Of a stretch of DNA of 64,000 bases, positions 50,540 through 59,229 are shown piece by piece. A model generated the notes under the pieces. That model was not told the DNA's origin. It worked only from the letters and a program-made list of their open reading frames with translations, and ran no database searches. Position 1 is the stretch's first letter, and the number at the start of each line of letters is the position of its first letter. A program made the position numbers and the translations under genes. The DNA is from Flavobacterium jumunjinense (GTDB lineage: Bacteria > Bacteroidota > Bacteroidia > Flavobacteriales > Flavobacteriaceae): the NCBI RefSeq assembly GCF_021650975.2, contig NZ_CP091285.1:2852001-2916000 (forward strand). Direction: 5' to 3'.

Positions 50540-51420
50540 ATGTCTTCTTGACATTTTTAATGACAGTGGTTACTTTTAGTATTGCTCAAGCGCAAAGAAG
50601 TTTTTATGTTAGCAGCACGGGGAATGATGGTAATAATGGAATTTTTCCTTCTTCGGCATGGAAAACGTTAAATAAAGTAAATAGTGCAAGCTTAACTGCA
50701 GGCGATGTTTTTTACGTGACTTCAAATGCTAGAGGAAAAAGTGGACAGGACAATGCTGTTCGTTTTGATGAAAGTATGCTGCTTAAAAATAATAAAACCG
50801 CTTTTTTACTCAATCAGGAAAGTGTCGATTTGAATTCTTTTTTATATGTTAAAAAAAACGAATTGTCTAAAATAGCCTTATTACTAGCCTTATAAACAGA
50901 AACAAAACAAATTAAAGCAGAAAGTGTAGCACTAAAAGCAAAAATTCAGCAACAATTTTGGGATAGCAATTCAGGATGGTTTTTTGATACATCATTAGAC
51001 GGAAAGAATAAAATAAAAGTAATGGGTTGTGAAGGATATTTACCGTTACGGGCAAAAGTGGCATCAAAAGAACAGGCTGAGTTGATAAAATTAAATATTT
51101 TAAACGAAAGCATTTTAAACACCTATGTACCTTTACCAACTTTAGCTGTCAATGAACTAAAATTTGCACCCGATAATGGTTATTGGAGAGGGTCAATTTG
51201 ACTGGGTCAAAGTTATTTTGTTGTAAAAGGACTAGAAAACTATGGATATATAAAAGAAGCAAATAGTTTGGCTAGAAAACTTATACATAATGCAAAGGGA
51301 GTTCTTAAAGTAGGAGAAGCAATTAGAGAAAACTATCAACCCCTTTCTGGTAAAGGTCTAGAGGCCTATAATTTTAGTTGGTCTGCAGCACATTATTTCT
51401 TGTTGCTACTAAATGAATAA
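50540..51420 (+). pseudogene. Chimeric pseudogene: beta-helix N-terminus fused to GH63-like C-terminus
   Basis: Residues FYVSSTGNDGNNGIFPSSAWKTLNKVNSASLTAGDVFYV form the start of a secreted right-handed beta-helix protein, as in the gene at 59230. The text then changes to RGKSGQDNAVRFDESM and ESVDLNSFLYVKKNELSKIALLL, then FWDSNSGWFFDT, GCEGYLPL and PDNGYWRGSI, which is the C-terminal half of a GH63/MGH1-like (alpha/alpha)6 glycosidase. It is interrupted by TAA at 50893-50895 and TGA at 51199-51201; the TGA replaces a conserved Trp (YWRGxxW). A frameshift separates ATG 50540 from the rest. A deletion has joined two genes and the product has since decayed. Confidence 0.85.
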
Positions 51421-51606
51421 GAAATAGCTAATTAAAAAATAAACTTTCTTCAATTGTATTACATAAAAGTGTTTAAAATAAAAAAAACAGAAATAAGAAA
51501 AATAATTTACTATCTACCAATATCATTGTAAATTACTTTAACATTTGTCGGGTTAAAAATATAAGGTATGCTAAATGTGCCTTGTTTTTGTATATTTTTC
51601 TTGAAA

Positions 51607-51628
51607 TGTACCCCTAATGTACCCTTAT
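51607..51628. promoter_or_regulatory. 11-bp phased direct repeats, array 2
   Basis: Two units, TGTACCCCTAA (51607-51617) and TGTACCCTTAT (51618-51628), same unit and period as at 50388. A TTTG box (51632-51635) follows, then 21 bp and CAACTTTG (51657-51664), a fair -7 box. So the array abuts a promoter. Between 51421 and 51606 nothing else is seen. Confidence 0.65.
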
Positions 51629-51745
51629 TTTTTTGCAATACATTTCAAATGTTTATCAACTTTGCCCATTATTAAGTGATTGGGAAAACTTAATAATTTA
51701 TACTATCAAAGCAAACAAATAAACAAACAAGAAACACTTAAACTA

Positions 51746-51970
51746 ATGAAACAAATTAAATCAAAACATCGTTTGATTGTTTTATTGGCATTATTTAGAA
51801 ACACTATTTATGTCAAAATACAATCAATTGGATTTAATCCAATTTCACTTGACTACAACACTGTGGGTATTATTGCGATCTATAATTACTTTAATTGGGG
51901 AATGAAAAGTGAAATAAAAGCAGTAATAAACCCACATTCTTTTATTTTTTATAAACAATTAGTTTACTAA
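51746..51970 (+). pseudogene. Truncated remnant of a secreted gene
   Basis: ATG at 51746 gives MKQIKSKHRLIVLLALF, a signal-peptide start, preceded by a CAAACAAA-rich leader as in intact genes of this cluster. It continues with only 57 residues lacking any domain (NTIYVKIQSIGFNPISLDYNTVGIIAIYNYF). It is probably the 5' end of a secreted or outer-membrane gene left after deletion. The stretch 51971-52310 is A/T rich and without recognisable genes. Confidence 0.4.
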
Positions 51971-52311
51971 AGAAAAGTATCATTTAGAGAATTAACAGTT
52001 ATTACAATCTATTTCATAATATTTAAGGTTGTATTCATTGTAGGTATATTTCAAGAAAGTAGTGGTTTTTGTTTATACTATAGCAATGTCTGATTTATTG
52101 CATAGACAATACGTTATCATAATATCTGTTTTTTTTTGATTTAAATTTTAGATGTTTTTAGCCCTAAAATCTATTATAAATTTAATTTCTGTCTATAAGT
52201 AATAAATCATTACTGTTGATTCTTTATTGATGCCTTCTTTATTCTTATAATTTTTATAAAAAAATCATATCTATTTTTTTTACACTCTTTTTTGAGATGT
52301 TGTGTGCTGTA

Positions 52312-52349
52312 AAGTTGCAACTTATCTAAATGTGTTGTTATGCACATTT
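52312..52349. promoter_or_regulatory. Two palindromes upstream of the first intact enzyme gene
   Basis: AAGTTGCAACTT (52312-52323) is a perfect 12-bp palindrome. AAATGTG (52328-52334) and CACATTT (52343-52349) form TGTG-N8-CACA, the half-site spacing of CRP/FNR-family operators. CATTTTTG (52345-52352) is a -7-like box. The ATG is at 52395. Confidence 0.45.
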
Positions 52350-52394
52350 TTGAAAAAGATCATTGTGAAATAAAGAGCAAACAAATAAACAAAC

Positions 52395-54338
52395 ATGAAA
52401 ACTATCAAAAAAATTAACTTAAGCATCTTGGGATTGATTGCTTTAGTGAGTTTACCTTCAAAAGTAAACGCGCAACAACGAGTTGGAGATCCAGGAGTAA
52501 CATTTGATACTTCTAAATATGACCCTCGCTACCCACAAATGAAGGAATGGGAAAAAGCAGGAGCTTCTGAAGGAATTCCTTTTATTAAAGATTTACAAAA
52601 AGTAGAAACTATCAATAGTGGTGCAAATAGCGCAACAATCAACTCAAAGATTGCTGCAGCTGCAAGTTCGGCATCAAAAAGCAATCCTGTTTATATTTTA
52701 CTTAAAAACGGAACCTATACAATTAATAGTCGAATTGTAATGAAATCTAATGTTTCATTAGTAGGAGAAAGTAGAACGGGTGTAAAATGTTTCATATCTA
52801 TGACAAATGGAGATGCATTCAGCTTTTACAAAGTGAAAAATTGTGGAATTTATGATTTAACAATTGAAGGAAGTTGGGGAACACCAAAATATCCTTGGAA
52901 TTATAGTCTGAATCAAAATGACGAACTTCCTTCAAATGATAATATATCTGTTAAATTTAATGATTCAGAAGATTGTTGGTTAGATAGAGTAAATATTATT
53001 AATTCAGCTAAAGACCCTGTAAGATGCCCTGCAAATCATATTACTTTAAGAGATTTAAAAGTAGATGGAGCACATAAAAAGGCAGGTGGTGCGCAGGGAT
53101 ATTTCTTTATTCAAGGAGCATATAATCTTATTACAGGTTGTGAAGTTACACATATCAGACACATTTCATTGCAAGGAAGTAATGTAGAATATAATGTGGT
53201 TTACGATAATGATTTCAAACAAGAAGTGAGTTTTCATAGTGGAGATAATGGAAATAACTTAATCGAGTTCAATAGAATAACATTACCCGCAGATATGCCA
53301 AACTCTAAGGCAGACACACCCAATGCACCCTATAATAATTCGAGTGAACCTAATTATTATGCAATAATGGGACCTTGGTCTATACAGCATCAAAATTCTA
53401 AAAATCCTAATTTCATTTTTAGAAATAACTGTAAAGAAGAGAATCATAATAATGCAACACCTTGGTCAAACCCAAATCTATTATACAAAGGACCAAGACA
53501 AGTAAAGCCAGCAGATCACGCTACAAATTTTCCTGCATTAGCAGCTTCATTAACTCCATCAGGAAGAACATTATATCCAGTGGTTTTAACTACATCAAGT
53601 AATGGTTCAGGAAATAACTGTAATAGTAAAGAGATTATTACTGTTATTGAAGATGCTTATTTACAAGGAACAACGCGTTTTAATACTGGAGATTTAAGAA
53701 TTGAAAATGGAAAAAGAATTTCATATTTAAAATTTGTTGTACCAACAATTCCAGGAAATATTACCTCGGCAAAATTAGTACTTAATGTGTCTACAGATAG
53801 TGGAAATGGCTTAATTGAAATTTTTAAAGGAAGTTCGAATACTTGGACTGAAAATAATCTTTCTACAAGTAACAAACCAAATGAAGGTACAAAAATAGGA
53901 TCATTAAATACAAATTATAATATAGGACAGTCCTATGAGTGGTTATTGTCAGGAATACATTCTGGAGAAATAATTATTTTAATTGTAAAACAAATAGGAG
54001 GTAATGATGTTTCATTTTCTTCTAAAGAAGGAAGTAATCAGCCAAAATTATTGCTCGATGTTGTATGTAGCTCAACAAATAAAAACAGTTATGAAGCCTC
54101 TACTTCTAACTCAAACAGCGTAAATCTTACAATGTATCCAAATCCAGCGAAAGACGATGTAACAGTTTCTGGTTTAGAAGTAGGTGATGAAATTTCTATT
54201 CATGATCTTCAAGGTAAAACGATTCAAGATTTAAAAGTAATAAGTACAGAACAGACATTGTCTATTTCTTCTTTAAAAGCAGGAATGTATATTCTAGTGG
54301 TTAAAGGAAAAAAACAATTAAAACTAGTAATTGAGTAA
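52395..54338 (+). CDS. Secreted right-handed beta-helix protein with CBM96-like module and T9SS tail
   Basis: A 647-aa protein with signal peptide (ends VNAQ, about 27). Residues 70-380 form a right-handed beta-helix (NPVYILLKNGTYTINSRIVMKSNVSLVGESRTG, ISVKFNDSEDCWLDRVNIINS, FNLI-type turns, GNNLIEFNRITLP), the fold of pectate-lyase-like polysaccharide lyases and some hydrolases. Residues 415-555 are a CBM96/DNRLRE-like module (IEDAYLQGTTRFNTGDLRIENGKRISYLKF ... NTWTENNLST), nearly identical in the next gene. Residues 570-647 are a T9SS sorting domain (TMYPNPAKDDVTVSG ... AGMYILVVKGKKQLKLVIE). Exact polysaccharide unknown. Confidence 0.85.
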   Translation: MKTIKKINLSILGLIALVSLPSKVNAQQRVGDPGVTFDTSKYDPRYPQMKEWEKAGASEGIPFIKDLQKVETINSGANSATINSKIAAAASSASKSNPVYILLKNGTYTINSRIVMKSNVSLVGESRTGVKCFISMTNGDAFSFYKVKNCGIYDLTIEGSWGTPKYPWNYSLNQNDELPSNDNISVKFNDSEDCWLDRVNIINSAKDPVRCPANHITLRDLKVDGAHKKAGGAQGYFFIQGAYNLITGCEVTHIRHISLQGSNVEYNVVYDNDFKQEVSFHSGDNGNNLIEFNRITLPADMPNSKADTPNAPYNNSSEPNYYAIMGPWSIQHQNSKNPNFIFRNNCKEENHNNATPWSNPNLLYKGPRQVKPADHATNFPALAASLTPSGRTLYPVVLTTSSNGSGNNCNSKEIITVIEDAYLQGTTRFNTGDLRIENGKRISYLKFVVPTIPGNITSAKLVLNVSTDSGNGLIEIFKGSSNTWTENNLSTSNKPNEGTKIGSLNTNYNIGQSYEWLLSGIHSGEIIILIVKQIGGNDVSFSSKEGSNQPKLLLDVVCSSTNKNSYEASTSNSNSVNLTMYPNPAKDDVTVSGLEVGDEISIHDLQGKTIQDLKVISTEQTLSISSLKAGMYILVVKGKKQLKLVIE

Positions 54339-54424
54339 AGAAATAAGTAAAGCTTTTTTAAAGAAGAAAATCACTGTTATTAATCAAAACAAACAAACTT
54401 TTATTAATTTAAAAATTCACAATC

Positions 54425-56998
54425 ATGAAAAAATTGAATTTTTGCTTTCTAGTTGTATTTTCCCTTTACGGATTAATACTAAATGCTCAAACTCCTGAGG
54501 GAGAATTAAAACGATGGCATAAGGTTTCCTTAACTTTTAATGGGCCAAATACAAACGAAACAGCAACTCCTAATCCGTTTTCAGATTATAGATTAGAAGT
54601 TACTTTTATACATGTAGGTACTAATAGAACCTTCACTGTTCCTGGTTATTTTGCTGCTTGTGGTAATGCAGAAGATAATAGTTGTACATCAGGAAATAAA
54701 TGGAGAGTTCATTTTTCTCCAGACGATATAGGAAAATGGAACTGGACGGCTTCATTTAAGTCGGGTTCAAATGTAGCCATCAACGGTGGTGGAGTGAGTG
54801 GAGGATTTATGGATGGAACGTCAGGAAATATGACAATTTCAGAATCAGATAAATCGGGAAGAGATTTTAGAACCAAAAGTTTAGGGAGACTTAAATATGT
54901 TGGTGAACATTACCTAAAACACATTGGTACAAATCCATCAAACCCAAATGGACCTTGGTTTACAAAAGCAGGAGCAGATTCACCTGAAAATGCATTTAAT
55001 TATACCGATTTTGATGCGACTCCAAATTATACAAACAACTTGAATAAAGTGGGTAATAAAACATGGCAATCACATGTGGTTGATTATGTTGCTACAGATG
55101 CTGCTGCATATACATGGAATGGTGGAAAAGGAAAAGGATTACTAGGTGCAGTTAATTATTTATCTAGTCAAGGTGCCAATGCAATGTCTTTTTTATCATG
55201 GAATACAGGTGGAGATGATGGAGCAGTTTTTCCACATATTTTACAAGGTTCAATTAGCGATTATGAAGGAACTGCTCGAAATGCACAATGGAATAAAATG
55301 CATAAAAATCGCTTTGATGTTTCAAAATTGGCACAATGGGAGAAAATAATGGAATATGCAGATAAAAAAGGAGTCTATTTGCATTTCAAAACGATGGAAA
55401 CAGAGAATGATAATTTCATGGATGGTAATACTTTCGGAAATGAAAGAAAATTATACTACAGAGAGCTTATCGCAAGATTTGGTCATCATTTAGCTTTAAA
55501 CTGGAACTTAACAGAAGAAACTACATTGCCAGATAATGTGGCCAAAGCGACTGCAACTTACATTAAAAATTTAGATCCCTACAAGCATCATATTGTAATT
55601 CATACTTTTCCTGATCAACAAGATCAACGATACAATCCATTGTTAGGAAATACAGATATTACAGGAGCATCAATTCAAACAGATAAAAATAAAGTCCATA
55701 ACGATGTAAAAAGATGGCTTGAAAACTCTCGAAATGCAGGCAAAAAATGGGTGGTTGCAAATGACGAGCAAGGAAGTGCAGGAGAAGGTATTCGTGTAGC
55801 AAGTGAAGCTTCTGTAAGAAAAGATGTTTTATGGGGAACGCTAATGGCTGGAGGAACAGGTGTTGAATATTATTATGGTTATACAGAAACAGATGGCGAT
55901 ATTAACAACCAAAACCATCGATTAAGAGGCGATAAATACAAGCATGGAGGTTATGCAGTAGATTTTTTCAATACATACATGCAAGCTTATATGGTAGACA
56001 TGGTAAGTTTAGATAATGTAACATCAGATTCAAATGATTTTGTTTTGGCTAAAACAGGAGAAGCTTATGCTGTTTATAGACCAAACGGAGGAAGTACATC
56101 TTTAAGTTTACCAACAGGAAATAATAACTATGAAGTACAATGGTATAATCCAAGAACAGGTGGTAATTTATCATCAAAAAAAACTTTAGGAAATAATTTA
56201 ATTGCTCCAGATAATAATGATTGGGTTGCATTGATTGTGAAAAAAGACGGTTCAGGAAACGGAAATGGAAACGGAGGAGACTGTGAAAGTCAAATAACTA
56301 TTAATGTGTTAGAAGACGCTTACTTACAAGGAACAACTCGTTTTAATACTAGCGATTTAAGAGTAGAAAGTGGAAAAAGAATTTCTTATTTAAAATTTGT
56401 TGTACCAACAATTACAGGAAATATTACTTCTGCAAAATTAGTACTTAATGTGTCTACAGATAGCGGAACTGGTTTAATTGAAATTTTTAAAGGAAGTTCG
56501 AATACTTGGACTGAAAATAATCTTTCTACAACTAACAAACCAAATGAAGGAACAAAAATAGGAACGTTAAATGCAAACTATAATATTGGTCAGTCTTATG
56601 AATGGTCATTAGCAGGAATTACTTCTGGAGAAACAATTACGTTAATAGTTAAGCAAACTGGAGGTAATGATGTTTCATTTTCTTCTAAAGAAGGAACAAG
56701 TTCACCACAGTTAATTCTTAATGTAACTTGTGCAACTCTAAGTAAGAATAGCGATGCAGACGTTACTTCATCTAATATTACAAAAGTGAAAGTATATCCA
56801 AATCCAATTGAAGAAACAACTACAGTTTCAGGCTTGAAAATTGGTGATGAATTAGTTATATATGATTTTTCTGGAAACAAAAAAGTTGTAGTTACTGCGA
56901 AATCTGAAAAAGAAATAATCGATTTCTCATCATTAAATACAGGGAATTATATTATTTCTATAAATGGGAAAACAATGATTCAAGTCGTTAAAAAATAA
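54425..56998 (+). CDS. DUF5060-type TIM-barrel glycoside hydrolase with CBM96-like module and T9SS tail
   Basis: An 857-aa exported enzyme. Residues 25-140 match DUF5060 (LKRWHKVSLTFNGP, NKWRVHFSPDDIGKWNWTASFKSG). Residues 160-540 form a TIM barrel with two candidate catalytic glutamates, E364 in ALNWNLTEET and E448 in WVVANDEQGS, as in clan GH-A. Residues 540-615 are a beta-sandwich similar to the putative collagen-binding domain that closes such proteins (AVYRPNGGSTSLSLPTG, EVQWYNPRTGG). A glycine-rich linker, a CBM96-like module (about 625-770) and a T9SS domain (about 780-857) follow. In marine flavobacteria such enzymes act on agar or carrageenan fragments, which is inference here. Confidence 0.85.
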   Translation: MKKLNFCFLVVFSLYGLILNAQTPEGELKRWHKVSLTFNGPNTNETATPNPFSDYRLEVTFIHVGTNRTFTVPGYFAACGNAEDNSCTSGNKWRVHFSPDDIGKWNWTASFKSGSNVAINGGGVSGGFMDGTSGNMTISESDKSGRDFRTKSLGRLKYVGEHYLKHIGTNPSNPNGPWFTKAGADSPENAFNYTDFDATPNYTNNLNKVGNKTWQSHVVDYVATDAAAYTWNGGKGKGLLGAVNYLSSQGANAMSFLSWNTGGDDGAVFPHILQGSISDYEGTARNAQWNKMHKNRFDVSKLAQWEKIMEYADKKGVYLHFKTMETENDNFMDGNTFGNERKLYYRELIARFGHHLALNWNLTEETTLPDNVAKATATYIKNLDPYKHHIVIHTFPDQQDQRYNPLLGNTDITGASIQTDKNKVHNDVKRWLENSRNAGKKWVVANDEQGSAGEGIRVASEASVRKDVLWGTLMAGGTGVEYYYGYTETDGDINNQNHRLRGDKYKHGGYAVDFFNTYMQAYMVDMVSLDNVTSDSNDFVLAKTGEAYAVYRPNGGSTSLSLPTGNNNYEVQWYNPRTGGNLSSKKTLGNNLIAPDNNDWVALIVKKDGSGNGNGNGGDCESQITINVLEDAYLQGTTRFNTSDLRVESGKRISYLKFVVPTITGNITSAKLVLNVSTDSGTGLIEIFKGSSNTWTENNLSTTNKPNEGTKIGTLNANYNIGQSYEWSLAGITSGETITLIVKQTGGNDVSFSSKEGTSSPQLILNVTCATLSKNSDADVTSSNITKVKVYPNPIEETTTVSGLKIGDELVIYDFSGNKKVVVTAKSEKEIIDFSSLNTGNYIISINGKTMIQVVKK

Positions 56999-57014
56999 TT
57001 AAATAAAAAAAATC

Positions 57015-57095
57015 TCTCGTTGAGTATATATTACATTTTTAATAGTAAAAATAATTCGTTTCCCACAGGCTTATTTTTACAAATACGCAACGAGA
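57015..57095 (+). promoter_or_regulatory. Inverted repeat in the GH16 leader
   Basis: TCTCGTTG (57015-57022) and CAACGAGA (57088-57095) are exact complements 65 bp apart and can close a large leader structure in front of the GH16 gene (ATG 57129). Confidence 0.35.
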
Positions 57096-57128
57096 ATTTT
57101 TAATAAACAAGTAAACAAATTATTAATT

Positions 57129-59108
57129 ATGAAAAAAAGAATCGAATTCAGAAGGTTTTTAGGAGCTTTTCTATTATGTGTGTTAAATTTTGCTCATGCA
57201 CAACCACCAGAACCCGAGTTAGGACAACGATGGGTGCGTAATGATCAGTATTCAGATGAATTTAACGGAACAAGTTTAAACTCCAATAAATGGAATAACA
57301 CATTTTCAGGATGGCAAGGTAGGAAACCGGCATTCTTTAATCCTAGTTCAGTTAGTGTTGGAGGTGGAAATATGGTGATAAGAAATAAACCAGGTGTTCC
57401 AGTAGGAACGCAAAATGGCTATACAATCTCTGGAGGGGCAGTGCAATCTAAAGGAGAATCGGCTCATTATGGCTATTATGAGTGTAATTTTAAATCGTCA
57501 AAAATAAATATGTCTACTACTTTTTGGCTTTCTTCATCAAAAAGAGATGAGTTAAGAACGGCAGATAATAATGACTCTTATAGTCAAGAGTTAGATATTG
57601 CCGAAAGTATAGGTGGAACAGGTAATTTTAGTAGCGATTTCAGAAAAAAAATGAAATTTAATACCCATTATAGATTACGTAAAGATCCAGGAGCAGCAGA
57701 AATATTTTATTCAAGAGGGAACAATCAAGTTGAAATTAGAGATGGAGATTTACAGGGTGGAGATGCTTCTCTTAGAGGACGAACAGAAGCTTGGCAAGAT
57801 TTTCATACGTATGGATGTTATTGGAAAAATGCTCAAGAAGCATCATTCTTTGTAGATAATGATTTTATAGGTTTAGTAAAGTTTAGAACAGACATTGTTT
57901 CTGATCCTTTCAAAGACCCAATGAAAATAAATATGGTAACTGAAACGTATAATTGGGCAAGACCACTACCTACGAATCAACAATTGAACGATGACAGTAT
58001 TAACGCCTCTTTATATAATTGGATAAGAGCTTATGCAAAATTACCTGTGGATCAACCTACAAGTATGGATGATGAGAATGAGGCAATCTTCACGCAATCG
58101 GTAGATTTCAAAAATTTTGTAGACACTAGAAATGCAACTACTACTTATTCATTTCCTGTATTGTACAAATCAAACGCTGATAGAACAATCCGAATTGTCA
58201 TTAAGAATAATAATGGTATTATTGTAAAACAACAAAATTATGTTGCATTAGCTGGTTTTGGCCACAAATCATTCACAGTAAATTTAAATAATGCTCTTGC
58301 TTCTGGTACTTACTCTATTTCAGTTGAACTTCTTAATGGTGCGAATGTAATTGCTAATAAAGTTCAAAATTTAACTATTCAAGGAAATAATAATCCAGAT
58401 CCTACTACTCAATTAATTGCAAATGGAGAGTATACCATAGAATCTACATCTTCAAATCAAAGATTACTTTCAAGAGCAGTAGAAAACCACAATGCAGTAA
58501 TGCATGACCCATTAGCATATAATGATCAAAAATGGATTTTTAATCATTTAGGAAACAATGTATACACAATTAAAAACAAAGGAACTAATAGATTTCTAGA
58601 AGTACCTTATGCTAAATGTGAAAATTTTGTTCAAGTGTCAACTTATACACAAGGTAGTCAAGACCATCAAAAATGGAAAATAGTACAAAATGGAAATGGT
58701 ATTTACGGATTACAACCAGTACATTGTTTAACACAAGGGTTAGACAGAAATAATGGAACTTTAAATACTAATGTGCATACTTATTCTTATTGGTCTGGCA
58801 ATACTAATCAAAAATGGAAAATCATTGCAGCAAATACATCTGCAAGGGTTATAAATACACTTTCTTCAACTATAGATTCTAATGTCAATATCTATCCTAA
58901 CCCAGCAAAAGATTTTATTACTATAACAGGAATAGAAAATACAGAAAGTGTTTCAATTGTAGATCTTTCGGGAAGAATAGTTGCTGTTGAAAAACAAAAA
59001 TCAGAAAATGGAATTGTTATAAATACAAGTCAATTAGAAGCAGGTGTATACATAGCATTAATTGCAAATGGAAACACTAAAAATTCATACAAATTTATAA
59101 AAGAATAA
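57129..59108 (+). CDS. GH16 glycoside hydrolase with ricin-type lectin and T9SS tail
   Basis: A 659-aa exported enzyme; signal peptide to AHAQ (about 25). The GH16 jelly-roll (about 35-310) has the catalytic motif ELDIAE with E154 (nucleophile), D156 and E159 (acid/base), preceded by GWQGRKPAFF and SGGAVQSKGESAHYGYYECNFKSS, which is the look of beta-agarases and porphyranases. An Ig-like domain (about 320-425), a ricin-type beta-trefoil (about 432-575; YTIESTSSNQRLLSR, GLDRNNGTLNTNVHTY) and a T9SS sorting domain (about 590-659; IYPNPAKDFITITG) follow. It cuts internal beta-linkages in a galactan; exact substrate open. Confidence 0.88.
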   Translation: MKKRIEFRRFLGAFLLCVLNFAHAQPPEPELGQRWVRNDQYSDEFNGTSLNSNKWNNTFSGWQGRKPAFFNPSSVSVGGGNMVIRNKPGVPVGTQNGYTISGGAVQSKGESAHYGYYECNFKSSKINMSTTFWLSSSKRDELRTADNNDSYSQELDIAESIGGTGNFSSDFRKKMKFNTHYRLRKDPGAAEIFYSRGNNQVEIRDGDLQGGDASLRGRTEAWQDFHTYGCYWKNAQEASFFVDNDFIGLVKFRTDIVSDPFKDPMKINMVTETYNWARPLPTNQQLNDDSINASLYNWIRAYAKLPVDQPTSMDDENEAIFTQSVDFKNFVDTRNATTTYSFPVLYKSNADRTIRIVIKNNNGIIVKQQNYVALAGFGHKSFTVNLNNALASGTYSISVELLNGANVIANKVQNLTIQGNNNPDPTTQLIANGEYTIESTSSNQRLLSRAVENHNAVMHDPLAYNDQKWIFNHLGNNVYTIKNKGTNRFLEVPYAKCENFVQVSTYTQGSQDHQKWKIVQNGNGIYGLQPVHCLTQGLDRNNGTLNTNVHTYSYWSGNTNQKWKIIAANTSARVINTLSSTIDSNVNIYPNPAKDFITITGIENTESVSIVDLSGRIVAVEKQKSENGIVINTSQLEAGVYIALIANGNTKNSYKFIKE

Positions 59109-59229
59109 AAATCAAATATCAACTTTAATTGCATTAAAAAAAATTAAGGTTTTTAACATCAATCAAAACTTCATATTTAGTATTGATGCAAACAAATTTT
59201 ATGTAAATAATAGATAAAAAGAACACAAA

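Noticed and set aside
50912..51139. Minus-strand frame within the pseudogene
   Set aside because: The plus-strand translation continues the GH63-like protein; the minus frame is accidental.
50540..51420. Readthrough or selenocysteine at the TGA
   Set aside because: There is an additional in-frame TAA and a frameshift, and the TGA replaces a conserved Trp. Decay explains all three.
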